A DNA stretch of 55,674 nucleotides from Oscillospiraceae bacterium (GTDB lineage Bacteria > Bacillota > Clostridia > Oscillospirales > Ruminococcaceae): positions 1 to 55,674 of the forward strand of contig JAQXHC010000025.1 of NCBI GenBank assembly GCA_029007035.1, given 5' to 3'. The notes under the pieces were generated by a model. The model made no database searches. It was given only the letters and a program-made list of their open reading frames with translations, and was not told the DNA's origin. Positions 35,489 through 43,392 of the stretch are shown here, one piece after another; position 1 is the first letter of the stretch, and every line of letters begins with the position of its first letter. A program made the position numbers and the translations under genes.

Positions 35489-36961
35489 TTATCTGTTGTA
35501 AAGTCTGTTCAGCTTTCTGATTTTCTTTGCAAGCTCCGGGGTAAAATCGCTTTCATGCGTTCTGAACTGCCAGTTCTGACCGAGAGTCGACGGAGTATTC
35601 ATTCGTCCGTCACTGCCGCTGTTGAGGAAGTCCTGCATCTGAGCAACAGCGGTTTCTGCAACGCTCGCCCACGCTGCCCTGACTACAGCCATGGGAATAT
35701 CGCGCTTTCTGGAGACATTAAGATATTTTTTCGCGAATTTCATCAACTTGCCCGAAGCCGACTCCACCCATCCATTGAGAGTCTCGTTATCATGAGTGCC
35801 TGTGTAGGCGAAGCAGTTGGTATTTCTGAAGTTATGAGGAAGATGCTCACTCTCTGGACCGTCGAAGCCGAACTGCAGCACCTTCATGCCGGGATATCCG
35901 CATTTATCAAGCATTTTACGCACCTCGGGAGTGATGAATCCCAGATCCTCGGCGATGATATTCAGTTTGCCCAGTTTCTCCTCCGCCAATCTGAAAAGCT
36001 CGTAATCCGGACCTTTTTTCCACTCTCCTACGGTTGCGTCCTCGTTGCCGTATGGAATGGTATAAAAACTCTCGAAGCCCCTGAAATGATCGATTCTTAC
36101 GATGTCATAAAGCTCCGAAGCAGCCTTGATACGATTGATCCACCATTCATAACCGGTCTTTTTATGATAATCCCAATCATAGAGCGGATTTCCCCAGAGC
36201 TGACCCGTCGGTGAAAAATCATCGGGAGGACATCCTGCCACCGCCACGGGACGCTTCTTTTTATCAAACATAAAGAGCTTCGGAGACGCCCATGCTTCTA
36301 CACTGTCGAGGGCACAGTATATCGGGATATCGCCGATAATCTGTATTCCGTTATCGTTTGCACAGCGTTTCAGCTCATTCCACTGACGGCTGAACTCAAA
36401 TTGTATAAATTTATAGAAACCGATGTCGCTCTTATACGTTTTTTTTGCCTCTGAAACCGCTGCCTGACGGTGCATTGCAATATCTTTGTCCCACTCGTAC
36501 CATGCCTTGCCGCCATTAGCGAATTTAAGCGCCATAAACAATGCATATTCGTCAAGCCAGTTCTTGTTTTTCTCGCAGAATTTTTTATATTCGGGAAAAC
36601 GTGACGGCTTGAAACGCGAATAGGCAATTCTCAGAACATCGAAGCAGTTATCGTAAATTATGCCGTAATCAACCTTGCTGTCCTCAGTCTGCCACGTCCT
36701 TGAAGCGTACTCCTCACGCTCAAGCAGACCGTCTCCCTCAAGGATTTCAAAATCAATGAAATATGGATTTCCTGCATTAACCGAAAAGGACTGATAGGGC
36801 GAATCGCCGTAGCTTGTCGGCGAAAGCGGCAGTATCTGCCAGCACTTCGTCTCGCTTTTAACGAGAAAATCCACGAATTCAAAGGCATGCCTGCCCATTT
36901 TACCGATACCGTACTCTGACGGCAGACTTGAAATATGCATCAGTATGCAGCTTTTTCTCAT
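35489..36961 (-). CDS. malQ: 4-alpha-glucanotransferase (amylomaltase)
   Basis: 490 residues from ATG 36961 with AGGGAAG 11 bp upstream; the longer frame runs into a repeat element. GH77 features: HISSLPSEYGIGKMG, LPLSPTSYGDSPYQS, IGDIPIYCALDS, IVRIDHFRGFESF (catalytic Asp), IAEDLGFITPEV (catalytic Glu), and FAYTGTHDNETLNG. It rearranges maltodextrins for the adjacent phosphorylase. First gene of the malQ-glgP-symporter operon. Confidence 0.97.
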   Translation of the reverse strand: MRKSCILMHISSLPSEYGIGKMGRHAFEFVDFLVKSETKCWQILPLSPTSYGDSPYQSFSVNAGNPYFIDFEILEGDGLLEREEYASRTWQTEDSKVDYGIIYDNCFDVLRIAYSRFKPSRFPEYKKFCEKNKNWLDEYALFMALKFANGGKAWYEWDKDIAMHRQAAVSEAKKTYKSDIGFYKFIQFEFSRQWNELKRCANDNGIQIIGDIPIYCALDSVEAWASPKLFMFDKKKRPVAVAGCPPDDFSPTGQLWGNPLYDWDYHKKTGYEWWINRIKAASELYDIVRIDHFRGFESFYTIPYGNEDATVGEWKKGPDYELFRLAEEKLGKLNIIAEDLGFITPEVRKMLDKCGYPGMKVLQFGFDGPESEHLPHNFRNTNCFAYTGTHDNETLNGWVESASGKLMKFAKKYLNVSRKRDIPMAVVRAAWASVAETAVAQMQDFLNSGSDGRMNTPSTLGQNWQFRTHESDFTPELAKKIRKLNRLYNR

Positions 36962-37319
36962 AAAATCAACTTCCCTTTCTGTAAACAGCACCGCGCAACT
37001 ACCGCTCTGCAAGCAGTATACCCGCGCAGTCCGTAAGGATTCGGTCTGACTGCCTCAAAAAACACGGCTGTTACCCTGCTCACGGTCATTATACGGCGCT
37101 GCCTGTATATTCTTCTGTAAATTTCACATAATACCCTCGGATTTAACGGCAACACCTATAGCCTTTGTAATGAAAATCCCCGTCATATCATACAAATTTT
37201 CCTTGCAAGACGTCAGTGTTGTTGCGTCAAATTTATGCAGCCTGACGAAAATCTTCACGGCGCAACTGCAAAAATAATCTTTATGAGTTGCTGCATTAAT
37301 TGAAAAGAGGTCGGATCAA
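36962..37319. other. Intergenic region upstream of malQ
   Basis: Contains the 120-bp repeat copy (36984-37103) immediately upstream of the malQ ribosome site, then ~215 bp of AT-rich DNA shared with the divergent membrane-protein gene. No promoter boxes could be assigned with confidence. Confidence 0.5.
36984..37103. repeat. Dispersed inverted-end repeat, 120-bp copy upstream of malQ
   Basis: Ends AACAGCACCGCGCAA (36984-36998) and TTATACGGCGCTGCC (37089-37103) are imperfect inverted repeats. The interior has CTCTGCAAGCAGTAT, echoing the CATCTGCTTGCAGATA loop of the 29115 copy. Confidence 0.6.
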
Positions 37320-37697
37320 ATGAAACTATCACAAGGGCTTTTTGCCTTTCTCATGGGATTTTTTATTTATAGTCTCCTTGAAATCGTCAACCGCGGCTAC
37401 ACCCACTGGACAATGTCACTGACGGGAGGAGCGGTTCTGGCGATTATGTATTCCGTAAACAGCCGACGGACTATGACTCTGATCAAAAGCTGTTTTATCG
37501 GAGCTTTCGTCATAACTGCAATTGAATTCGCCGTCGGAATATTTGATAATATAATTATGGACTGGAATGTATGGGATTACTCCGATATGCCGCTGAATGT
37601 ACTCGGACAGATCTGCCTGCCGTTCTCGGTGCTGTGGTTTCTGCTTTGTGTGCCTGCTTTTTACCTTTGCCGAGGAATAAAAGAGCGATTCAGCTGA
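37320..37697 (+). CDS. Four-helix membrane protein, CmpB/ABC-transporter type IV-like
   Basis: 125 residues with four hydrophobic segments (about 5-22, 30-45, 58-78 and 95-118). The end of the third loop, WDYSDMPLNVLGQICLPFS, matches the pattern of the putative ABC-transporter type IV (CmpB, PF06541-like) family. GAGGTCGG precedes the ATG. It stands alone, with no ATPase partner nearby, so a transport role is doubtful. Confidence 0.75.
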   Translation: MKLSQGLFAFLMGFFIYSLLEIVNRGYTHWTMSLTGGAVLAIMYSVNSRRTMTLIKSCFIGAFVITAIEFAVGIFDNIIMDWNVWDYSDMPLNVLGQICLPFSVLWFLLCVPAFYLCRGIKERFS

Positions 37698-37769
37698 GAA
37701 ACGCTGTATTCCCTAAAACTGTCTGCATAATGGATGTCGTCCCTCCGGCACCGCCTGAATGTCAGCGTA

Positions 37770-39101
37770 TTAATATCCCTCGTTCTTTAACTCACTTACG
37801 ATTTGAACGTACATTTCTCTGACATCGAAATCGTCTATGTTTTCGCGCATAAGGTCTATTACGTCGCCATGGCTTATGCCCCTTTTCTTAGGAGTCGTAA
37901 GCAGTTTAAAATCGCCGTGTACAGCGGATTTTTCCCACACAAGCCCATCATTTGCTCCATTAAGCTTTTTGATAAGCATATAGCCGATATTAAGCGGAAA
38001 GCCTGCCGAACCGGCACTGCTCATGACCGACATAAAACTGCGGTATGAAACCTCGGAACTGTCGGGCATCTCCTTATTCAGTTCCACGCACCGACGCGCA
38101 CTCAGATCTCTGACTCCGGCAATGAAATCAGGATTCCGGTCGCCAAGCTTGCGGAAAATGCCGTTATACCGTGCAGTTACGAAATCAATAAGTCCCTGCG
38201 GCAGCCTGTCGAGAAGATAATCAACCATATCGCAGCCGAGATGGGGGGTGTTGATCGTGGTGAGAGTTGCAACGTATTTATCCATTCCGAGATTGCTTAT
38301 TGCATAGCGTGAGTCAAGTCCACCCTTTGAATGGGCAATGATATTGATTTTTTCCGCGCCCGTCTGACGAATCACATCAATTATTCTGTCCCGAAGCTCA
38401 GCGGCGCTCTCCGCAACTGAGCTTGCCGACTGCTGACCGCCGTAATAAAATTCCGCACCGTTACGCTTCAGAGCCGCAGGAATACGTCCCCAGTAATTCA
38501 GCAGCTGCCAGTCGCGGAAAAAAATCCCGTGAACGAGCAGAACAGGATATTTCGTGCGGCATATCCGGCTCTCCTCCCGGGCATTTTCAAGTTCGAGCCT
38601 GGCACTCTCGGTAAAAAGCTCGCGCCGCGCGGTTTTATAGAATTTTCTGATTAGTATGATATTCGCAATCGGCATCCACCAGAGACACAATAGCGCGATA
38701 TAATTTGTCAGCTTGATCTGCCGCGAGCTGACCGCTGCCCGCAATATTCCGCCGATAAGCCATATTGTTATCAGAATCAGAGGCTCGGCAACTGACAGGA
38801 TTCCGTAAAGAACGCCTAATTCCAGTCTCATAAATGCAATAACAAGTACCGGAATTTCAAACAGGAGCAGCCAGCCTGACTTGGCAATCAGACGGCAGCC
38901 TGATGCAAGACGCCGGAGCTTTTTCTCGGAAAAAGCTCTCTCTTCGCCCCTGCAAATATACTCCGAAACAACGAACAGCAAAATAATTACCGGAACGAAC
39001 AGTTTCTCTGACACAACGGGAATATCGCTTTTCAGCAATGGAAAAATATTTATCACGCCAAGAGTGAGAATAAAATTCAGAAACCGATTAATAATTTTCA
39101 T
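37770..39101 (-). CDS. Membrane-linked lipase-like alpha/beta hydrolase
   Basis: 443 residues. The N-terminal ~150 residues hold four or five membrane helices. The C-terminal ~270 residues are an alpha/beta hydrolase. It has an YPVLLVHGIFFRDW oxyanion region, the nucleophile elbow INIIAHSKGGLDSRY (A-H-S-K-G), TINTPHLGCDMVDY, and a likely acid/His pair in NDGLVWEKS and GISHGDV. This layout matches triacylglycerol lipase/esterase relatives acting on lipids at the membrane. Substrate unknown. 50 bp downstream of the zinc-ribbon gene but separated from it by a terminator. Confidence 0.85.
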   Translation of the reverse strand: MKIINRFLNFILTLGVINIFPLLKSDIPVVSEKLFVPVIILLFVVSEYICRGEERAFSEKKLRRLASGCRLIAKSGWLLLFEIPVLVIAFMRLELGVLYGILSVAEPLILITIWLIGGILRAAVSSRQIKLTNYIALLCLWWMPIANIILIRKFYKTARRELFTESARLELENAREESRICRTKYPVLLVHGIFFRDWQLLNYWGRIPAALKRNGAEFYYGGQQSASSVAESAAELRDRIIDVIRQTGAEKINIIAHSKGGLDSRYAISNLGMDKYVATLTTINTPHLGCDMVDYLLDRLPQGLIDFVTARYNGIFRKLGDRNPDFIAGVRDLSARRCVELNKEMPDSSEVSYRSFMSVMSSAGSAGFPLNIGYMLIKKLNGANDGLVWEKSAVHGDFKLLTTPKKRGISHGDVIDLMRENIDDFDVREMYVQIVSELKNEGY

Positions 39102-39111
39102 ATGTTCTCCT

Positions 39112-39143
39112 AAAAAAAGGCTGTCCTTATGAAAGAACAGCCT
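39112..39143 (-). terminator. Intrinsic terminator after the zinc-ribbon gene
   Basis: Minus strand AGGCTGT (39137-39143), loop, ACAGCCT (39118-39124), then TTTTTT. Also covers the leader of the leftward hydrolase gene, so read-through may matter. Confidence 0.85.
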
Positions 39144-39152
39144 ATAGCGTTA

Positions 39153-39584
39153 TCAGAAATTGTTTGAATCGGCATTGAAGAAATTGCCGCTGCTTTCTGT
39201 GTAGTAGTCATTCGGCTCGAGCGATGTGAAATCCTCGTCCTCGGGGTCGGGAAGTCTTGCACCGCATCTGCCGCAGAACTGAAACTTTTCATTAACCTCT
39301 GCGTCGCATTTAGGACAAATCTTGTAGCCGCGAATCTGATTAAGCTCAAATCTCATTTTCTTGATTCTTCTTCTTCTTGTATCTATATCATCGCAAAGAA
39401 CCTTGAGAGCATTCGGATCTTCACCCGGATTTTTGTAGTATTTTTTGCCGATATCGGTAAAAATCTCCACAATTCTCTCTTCCTCATAGAGAATCTTTCT
39501 TTTGAGGTTGTTTGCCTCGGATACATTTTTGGCTTTGTCTGAAACGCCCTTACCTGCGTCGTTGATTTTATCGAGAATACCCAT
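39153..39584 (-). CDS. Coiled-coil protein with C-terminal zinc ribbon
   Basis: 143 residues from ATG 39584 (AGGAGTG 7 bp upstream). Begins MGILDKINDAGKGVSDK, an amphipathic start seen in many zinc-ribbon proteins. A long helix (~25-90) follows, then CPKC...FCGRCG (about 97-118), a four-cysteine ribbon, and an acidic Asn-rich tail. No membrane segment. Function unknown. It lies ~120 bp downstream of the ACT gene and ends at a terminator. Confidence 0.85.
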   Translation of the reverse strand: MGILDKINDAGKGVSDKAKNVSEANNLKRKILYEEERIVEIFTDIGKKYYKNPGEDPNALKVLCDDIDTRRRRIKKMRFELNQIRGYKICPKCDAEVNEKFQFCGRCGARLPDPEDEDFTSLEPNDYYTESSGNFFNADSNNF

Positions 39585-39704
39585 TTTAATCACTCCTGTT
39601 GAACATTTTTCTCGCTAATCACTATTATAATTATACAACTTTTATGAAAAATGTCAAGCAATTTCAAAATAAAAATCAAATACCGCTGCGATTTTGTGCA
39701 ATTT

Positions 39705-40139
39705 TTACATTTCACAAATGTCTTTTTCGGTAAGTTGAATGATTCCGCCCTTTGAAAATGCTTCGTGAGCTTTCTCTGTATCATCAACACGAAGAATAAT
39801 CGAAGCCTTGTTCTCTGTTTTGCTGAGGAAAGCATACATATATTCGATGTTAACCTCCTCATCTCTGATAAGACTCATGATCTCGTTGAGCGCACCTGTT
39901 TCATCGGGAATCGAAATCGCTACGACCTCTGTGATTGTTACGGTGCATGATGCCTCGCGGAGCTTGCTGCACGCCTTATCGGGTGCATCCACGATAAGAC
40001 GGAGAATTCCGAAATCCTTTGTGTCTGCAATCGAGAGCGCGCGGATATTGATTCCGTTGTCTCTTAAAATCTGAGTAATTGCACTGAGTCTGCCCGGCTT
40101 GTTTTCAACAAACACCGAAATCTGTCTGATATTGTTCAT
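39705..40139 (-). CDS. Tandem ACT-domain protein
   Basis: 144 residues made of two ACT domains. The first (~1-70) has ISVFVENKPGRLSAITQILRDNGINIRA. The second (~71-144) has ISIPDETGALNEIMSLIRDEEVNIEYMYA. Such small ACT-only proteins are regularly found next to phenylacetate-CoA ligase and indolepyruvate oxidoreductase genes and probably sense aromatic amino acids (genomic-context knowledge). GGAGG site 8 bp upstream. ~60 bp downstream of a lipoprotein gene in the ior cluster. Confidence 0.92.
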   Translation of the reverse strand: MNNIRQISVFVENKPGRLSAITQILRDNGINIRALSIADTKDFGILRLIVDAPDKACSKLREASCTVTITEVVAISIPDETGALNEIMSLIRDEEVNIEYMYAFLSKTENKASIILRVDDTEKAHEAFSKGGIIQLTEKDICEM

Positions 40140-40199
40140 AAAATGACCTCCTTTTATATTACTGTCTGTAAATCAGCACAGTATAAATCTAATCTGAAT

Positions 40200-40871
40200 T
40201 TATTCTTCCGAAATAATAAGTCTCGTTTTTCCCTTTCCGTCGAGATAAACCGTCTGTCCGCCGGTTTCACCTATTGTGCCGAACGTTACCGCCCACATAT
40301 TATTTCCCTCATCAAAAGCGATATCTGCCGAATTGTAGGAAGTGTTAATCTCGTTTGCAGCGCGTTTGAATGCCGATACTTCGTCCTCTATCACATACTC
40401 GTCGAGGTTGGTGAAAAAGTCTCTGTTCACGCCTTCTTCAGTATCCCAGTATTTATGAAGAACCTCGGCAAAATTAAACGTTCCTGCCTTATCACTGAAA
40501 CAGATTCTGTTTCCCTTCTCATCTGTGATGCATTGGTACAAATCGGTCATACCGCCGCTTTGAGGATAATACTCCCTGTACATATATTCACCGTCGCCTG
40601 CGCTGAAATACACACTGATTTTCGTATCAGTCTCGCTGATTTCCGGAGCAGTATCCTCGGAAATTCCGCTGTCAATAACAGTTTTGTCCTTGTCAAAAAT
40701 GAACCACTGATACTGCGGGCGGTTATATCGCGTTACATCGTAAACCTCAGTGTGAGCCGTCGAAGTAAAGTCAACGGCAGATTTTTCAGCTTTATCTCCG
40801 CTGCACGATGCTGACGATGCCGGTATCAATGCCGCTGCGAGAGCCGATAATATTATTAATGATTTACGCAA
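40200..40871 (-). CDS. Lipoprotein of unknown function
   Basis: 223 residues from a TTG start at 40871, chosen because AGGGGAG lies 7 bp upstream and the frame then opens with a proper lipoprotein signal (RKSLIILSALAAALIPASSASC). The mature part is acidic, with Tyr-rich strands (NRPQYQWFIFDKDKTV, GEYMYREYYPQSGG) and a C-terminal NNMWAVTFGTIGET. No known motif. It lies between iorB and the ACT gene in the same orientation. Confidence 0.8.
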   Translation of the reverse strand: MRKSLIILSALAAALIPASSASCSGDKAEKSAVDFTSTAHTEVYDVTRYNRPQYQWFIFDKDKTVIDSGISEDTAPEISETDTKISVYFSAGDGEYMYREYYPQSGGMTDLYQCITDEKGNRICFSDKAGTFNFAEVLHKYWDTEEGVNRDFFTNLDEYVIEDEVSAFKRAANEINTSYNSADIAFDEGNNMWAVTFGTIGETGGQTVYLDGKGKTRLIISEE

Positions 40872-40947
40872 TTGTATCTCCCCTAAAAAATTGGCCTTTT
40901 TCTCTGTAGATATCGTGGACTGACGAAATATGCAGTCTCTCCGAAAT

Positions 40948-41520
40948 TTATGCGTTTCTGCCAAGCTCAAAAGCTTTTTTATTCAGTTCAAGAAATTTCG
41001 CAGGCACACACTGCTCGATAGCATTCTGCCAGAGCTTCTCATCAAAATCAAGCCGTGATGCCAATGCTCCCATGAGTGCAACGTTTGAAGCTTTTGCACT
41101 TCCCGCCTTTTCCGCAAGCGAAAGTGCATCAACTGCTACAAGCTCAACGCCCGCATCGGCAAGCTTGCTTTCAAGATCAGCAGGATACTCGGCAGCTCCC
41201 GTAATTACGGGCATCGGGTCGATCTGCTGGGTCGAAGTTACAAGCTTTCCGCCCTTTTTAAGATAAGGCAGACATCTTGCCGCTTCAAGAAGCTCGAATG
41301 AAATAACCGCATCCGCTTCTCCCTTTTCGATAACCGGCGAATAAACCTTGTCACCGTACTTTACGTAGGTTACAACGGAGCCGCCGCGCTGGGACATTCC
41401 GTGAACCTCGCTGACCTTAACGTCGTAGCCCTGCGCAAGAAGCACGTTTCCGAGAAGTCTTGATGCAAGGAGCGAACCCTGTCCGCCAACGCCGACTATC
41501 ATAATTGATTTTGTTTCCAT
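40948..41520 (-). CDS. iorB: Indolepyruvate ferredoxin oxidoreductase, beta (gamma-type) subunit
   Basis: 190 residues from ATG 41520 (AAGGAG 10 bp upstream). Begins METKSIMIVGVGGQGSLLASRLLG, the signature of the small 2-oxoacid:ferredoxin oxidoreductase subunit. It continues with GMSQRGGSVVTYVKYG and a helix-rich C-terminus. Together with IorA it oxidises aryl-pyruvates, from aromatic amino acids, to aryl-acetyl-CoA, reducing ferredoxin. Its partner iorA lies 1.9 kb upstream on the same strand, with four small genes in between, whereas the two are usually adjacent. Confidence 0.95.
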   Translation of the reverse strand: METKSIMIVGVGGQGSLLASRLLGNVLLAQGYDVKVSEVHGMSQRGGSVVTYVKYGDKVYSPVIEKGEADAVISFELLEAARCLPYLKKGGKLVTSTQQIDPMPVITGAAEYPADLESKLADAGVELVAVDALSLAEKAGSAKASNVALMGALASRLDFDEKLWQNAIEQCVPAKFLELNKKAFELGRNA

Positions 41521-41542
41521 AACAATCAAATCTCCTTAAGTT

Positions 41543-42226
41543 TCAAATGAAGTTTGCCCCGGTTTTTTTCGCTTTTTTCTCAATACCTGCAAAAATAGCG
41601 CCGCCGCCAAGGAATGCAAACAGATAGCTCTTTCCGAGTGCCCAGTAGAAATCACTCTTGGAATCGGCATATTCAAGAATATCGCTGAAGTGTTCAAAGC
41701 ATCCCGAGAAGCTGAAATCCGAGAATCCGAGCGTTTCGTTCAGAGCCTGAAGATAAGCCTTTTCGCTCGTATATTCGTCCACAAGCGATGAAATTTCGGG
41801 GTCAGACAGATCAATTCCGTCAACTGCGCGTATCTCCGCCATAAACGCATCTCTCCAAATGGTGTAGCCGTTTTTCATGGTGTCAGCAAGCTCCCAACAG
41901 AAAATAATCCGCTGGGCAAGATAAACCATTACAAGCATAACGATAACACAGACGATAATACCATAAATCGCCGGAAGCTCGTTTTTGCTTGCCATAAATG
42001 TGTAGCCGCATACAGAACCAAATGCGAGAAGCAGTCCGATTGCCGATGCAACATAACCTGCCTTGCCTACTATAATCCAGAGTCCGAAACCCGGAAGTGC
42101 ACCGACTATCGCTCCCACGATACCTTTAAGAAGCGTGACAAGCTGTGATTCGCCGCTCAGCTTCGGTCCGAAATCATCGTACCCCTGAAAATCGCTGCTT
42201 GAGTAAGTAGTCCCCATGTTATCCAT
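41543..42226 (-). CDS. Membrane protein of unknown function in the ior cluster
   Basis: 227 residues from ATG 42226 (AGGAGG 7 bp upstream). A soluble N-terminus (~30 residues, Tyr/Gly/Asp-rich) comes first. Three closely spaced helices (about 33-58, 60-78 and 82-105) follow, then a soluble helical section (~110-195), and a last helix (~198-215). The first helix pair, IVGAIVGALPGFGLWIIVGK, is very Gly-rich. No recognised motif. 22 bp before iorB, so probably co-transcribed with it. Confidence 0.8.
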   Translation of the reverse strand: MDNMGTTYSSSDFQGYDDFGPKLSGESQLVTLLKGIVGAIVGALPGFGLWIIVGKAGYVASAIGLLLAFGSVCGYTFMASKNELPAIYGIIVCVIVMLVMVYLAQRIIFCWELADTMKNGYTIWRDAFMAEIRAVDGIDLSDPEISSLVDEYTSEKAYLQALNETLGFSDFSFSGCFEHFSDILEYADSKSDFYWALGKSYLFAFLGGGAIFAGIEKKAKKTGANFI

Positions 42227-42254
42227 TTTATAATCCTCCTGAATTAAATTTTGT

Positions 42255-42578
42255 TTATAATGAATCCATTTCGGAATCATCGTCATTATATACATAGTTC
42301 GCTCTTTTCCGAGCGGTGAATTCCTGCTCGATTTTCAATTTATCCTCAGCGTCCTCCGACAGGACTTCAAGCATAACCTTATCGTGACGCTGCTTTTTTT
42401 CTTCAAAAAGCACATTATCAGGCTTGTCAGGATTTACATAATCGCCGAGCTGCGGCTTTTCGTCATAAAGCATCGGATTCCTGTACTGCCGTCTGACTGC
42501 TCCGGAAAATGCTGCAAATCCGAAAAAATTCTTTATATGCGCCGAAAGAAATTTAAGAAAGGTATTTATCCTGCTCAT
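42255..42578 (-). CDS. Small protein with an acidic C-terminal DDD motif
   Basis: 107 residues. It has a basic amphipathic N-terminus (MSRINTFLKFLSAHIKNFFGF), a Tyr/Pro middle (NPMLYDEKPQLGDYVNPDKP), a charged helix, and the end RANYVYNDDDSEMDSL. The end matches that of the neighbouring 42553 protein (EQYVFDDDDAEMPEI). Start supported by AAAGGAG; it overlaps the upstream gene by 26 bp. Unrecognised family. Confidence 0.75.
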   Translation of the reverse strand: MSRINTFLKFLSAHIKNFFGFAAFSGAVRRQYRNPMLYDEKPQLGDYVNPDKPDNVLFEEKKQRHDKVMLEVLSEDAEDKLKIEQEFTARKRANYVYNDDDSEMDSL

Positions 42579-42885
42579 CGCTGAAATTCTCCTTTTTCGG
42601 AGGCATAGTTCCGACTGCTCTTATCTCCGGCATTTCGGCATCGTCGTCATCGAAAACATACTGTTCGCGCTGCTGACTGAGCATACTAAGCCTTCGCGCA
42701 TTCTGCTCCTCAAGTTCCGAATGAAGATGAAGATACTGAGTCGGCGCGCTTCCGTCATCAGGAATATAATAATTATCGTCTGACCGTTCGACGGAAATTC
42801 TCTGTTCCTCGCGGCGGGCGTCGATTATATACCTTACCATTGCAATGATAACGTCAAGCAGATAAAATAAACAGCCTCTCCCCAT
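42553..42885 (-). CDS. Small protein sharing the DDD motif with its neighbour
   Basis: 110 residues from ATG 42885 (AGGTG 8 bp upstream; an in-frame GTG four codons earlier is part of that site). A hydrophobic N-terminal helix (MGRGCLFYLLDVIIAMVRYI) is followed by a charged region, a Gln/Arg-rich helix, and EQYVFDDDDAEMPEI near the C-terminus. The downstream start lies inside its last codons. Could attach to the membrane by the N-terminal helix. No known family. Confidence 0.75.
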   Translation of the reverse strand: MGRGCLFYLLDVIIAMVRYIIDARREEQRISVERSDDNYYIPDDGSAPTQYLHLHSELEEQNARRLSMLSQQREQYVFDDDDAEMPEIRAVGTMPPKKENFSDEQDKYLS

Positions 42886-42909
42886 ATTTATAATCACCTA
42901 TAAGTTCAT

Positions 42910-43296
42910 TTATTTCCTGCTGATGATCTCAATTTCGCCGTCAACAAAGCCTGCTCCGACTGCCTGAGCATCAAGCAGAATCTGTGCATTGCCGCCGTTG
43001 GAAAGATATTCCTTAATTAGTCCGCAGACAACGTCAAGACAGCGTTTCCAGTCTCCGTCTGCCTCATCGGAAAAGTCTATAAAGAACAAATCTTCCTCCG
43101 AAGTCCATACCTCTGAGCACGCCCAGTCCTCATCATCTTCGTCAAATTCATCAGCCGCTATGAGCTGAACCGAATAAAGCTTTTCGCCCTCTGCCTCCTC
43201 GTAAAGATTGAAGTTGAACGCAGCAGTGCTTTCGGGCATTTTGTTATCCGTAAGCAGCCTGTCAAGCCATTTTGCAAATTCATTATAGATTTCCAT
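42910..43296 (-). CDS. Small acidic cytosolic protein
   Basis: 128 residues, strongly acidic (net charge clearly negative). It has predicted alpha/beta order and a central DEFDEDDEDWACSEVWTSEE segment rich in Asp, Glu and Trp. Its length and acidity recall cytosolic immunity or regulatory proteins, but no toxin partner is visible. Ribosome site (GGGG) is weak. First of the four genes that separate iorA from iorB. Family unrecognised. Confidence 0.75.
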   Translation of the reverse strand: MEIYNEFAKWLDRLLTDNKMPESTAAFNFNLYEEAEGEKLYSVQLIAADEFDEDDEDWACSEVWTSEEDLFFIDFSDEADGDWKRCLDVVCGLIKEYLSNGGNAQILLDAQAVGAGFVDGEIEIISRK

Positions 43297-43392
43297 TTTT
43301 TACCCCGCTGTATAGTTTGTTTGATATCTGACCTCAATGACTGAGGGAAATGCAGCAATTACTTTTTATGCTGAAATTCCGTATGTCTTTGA

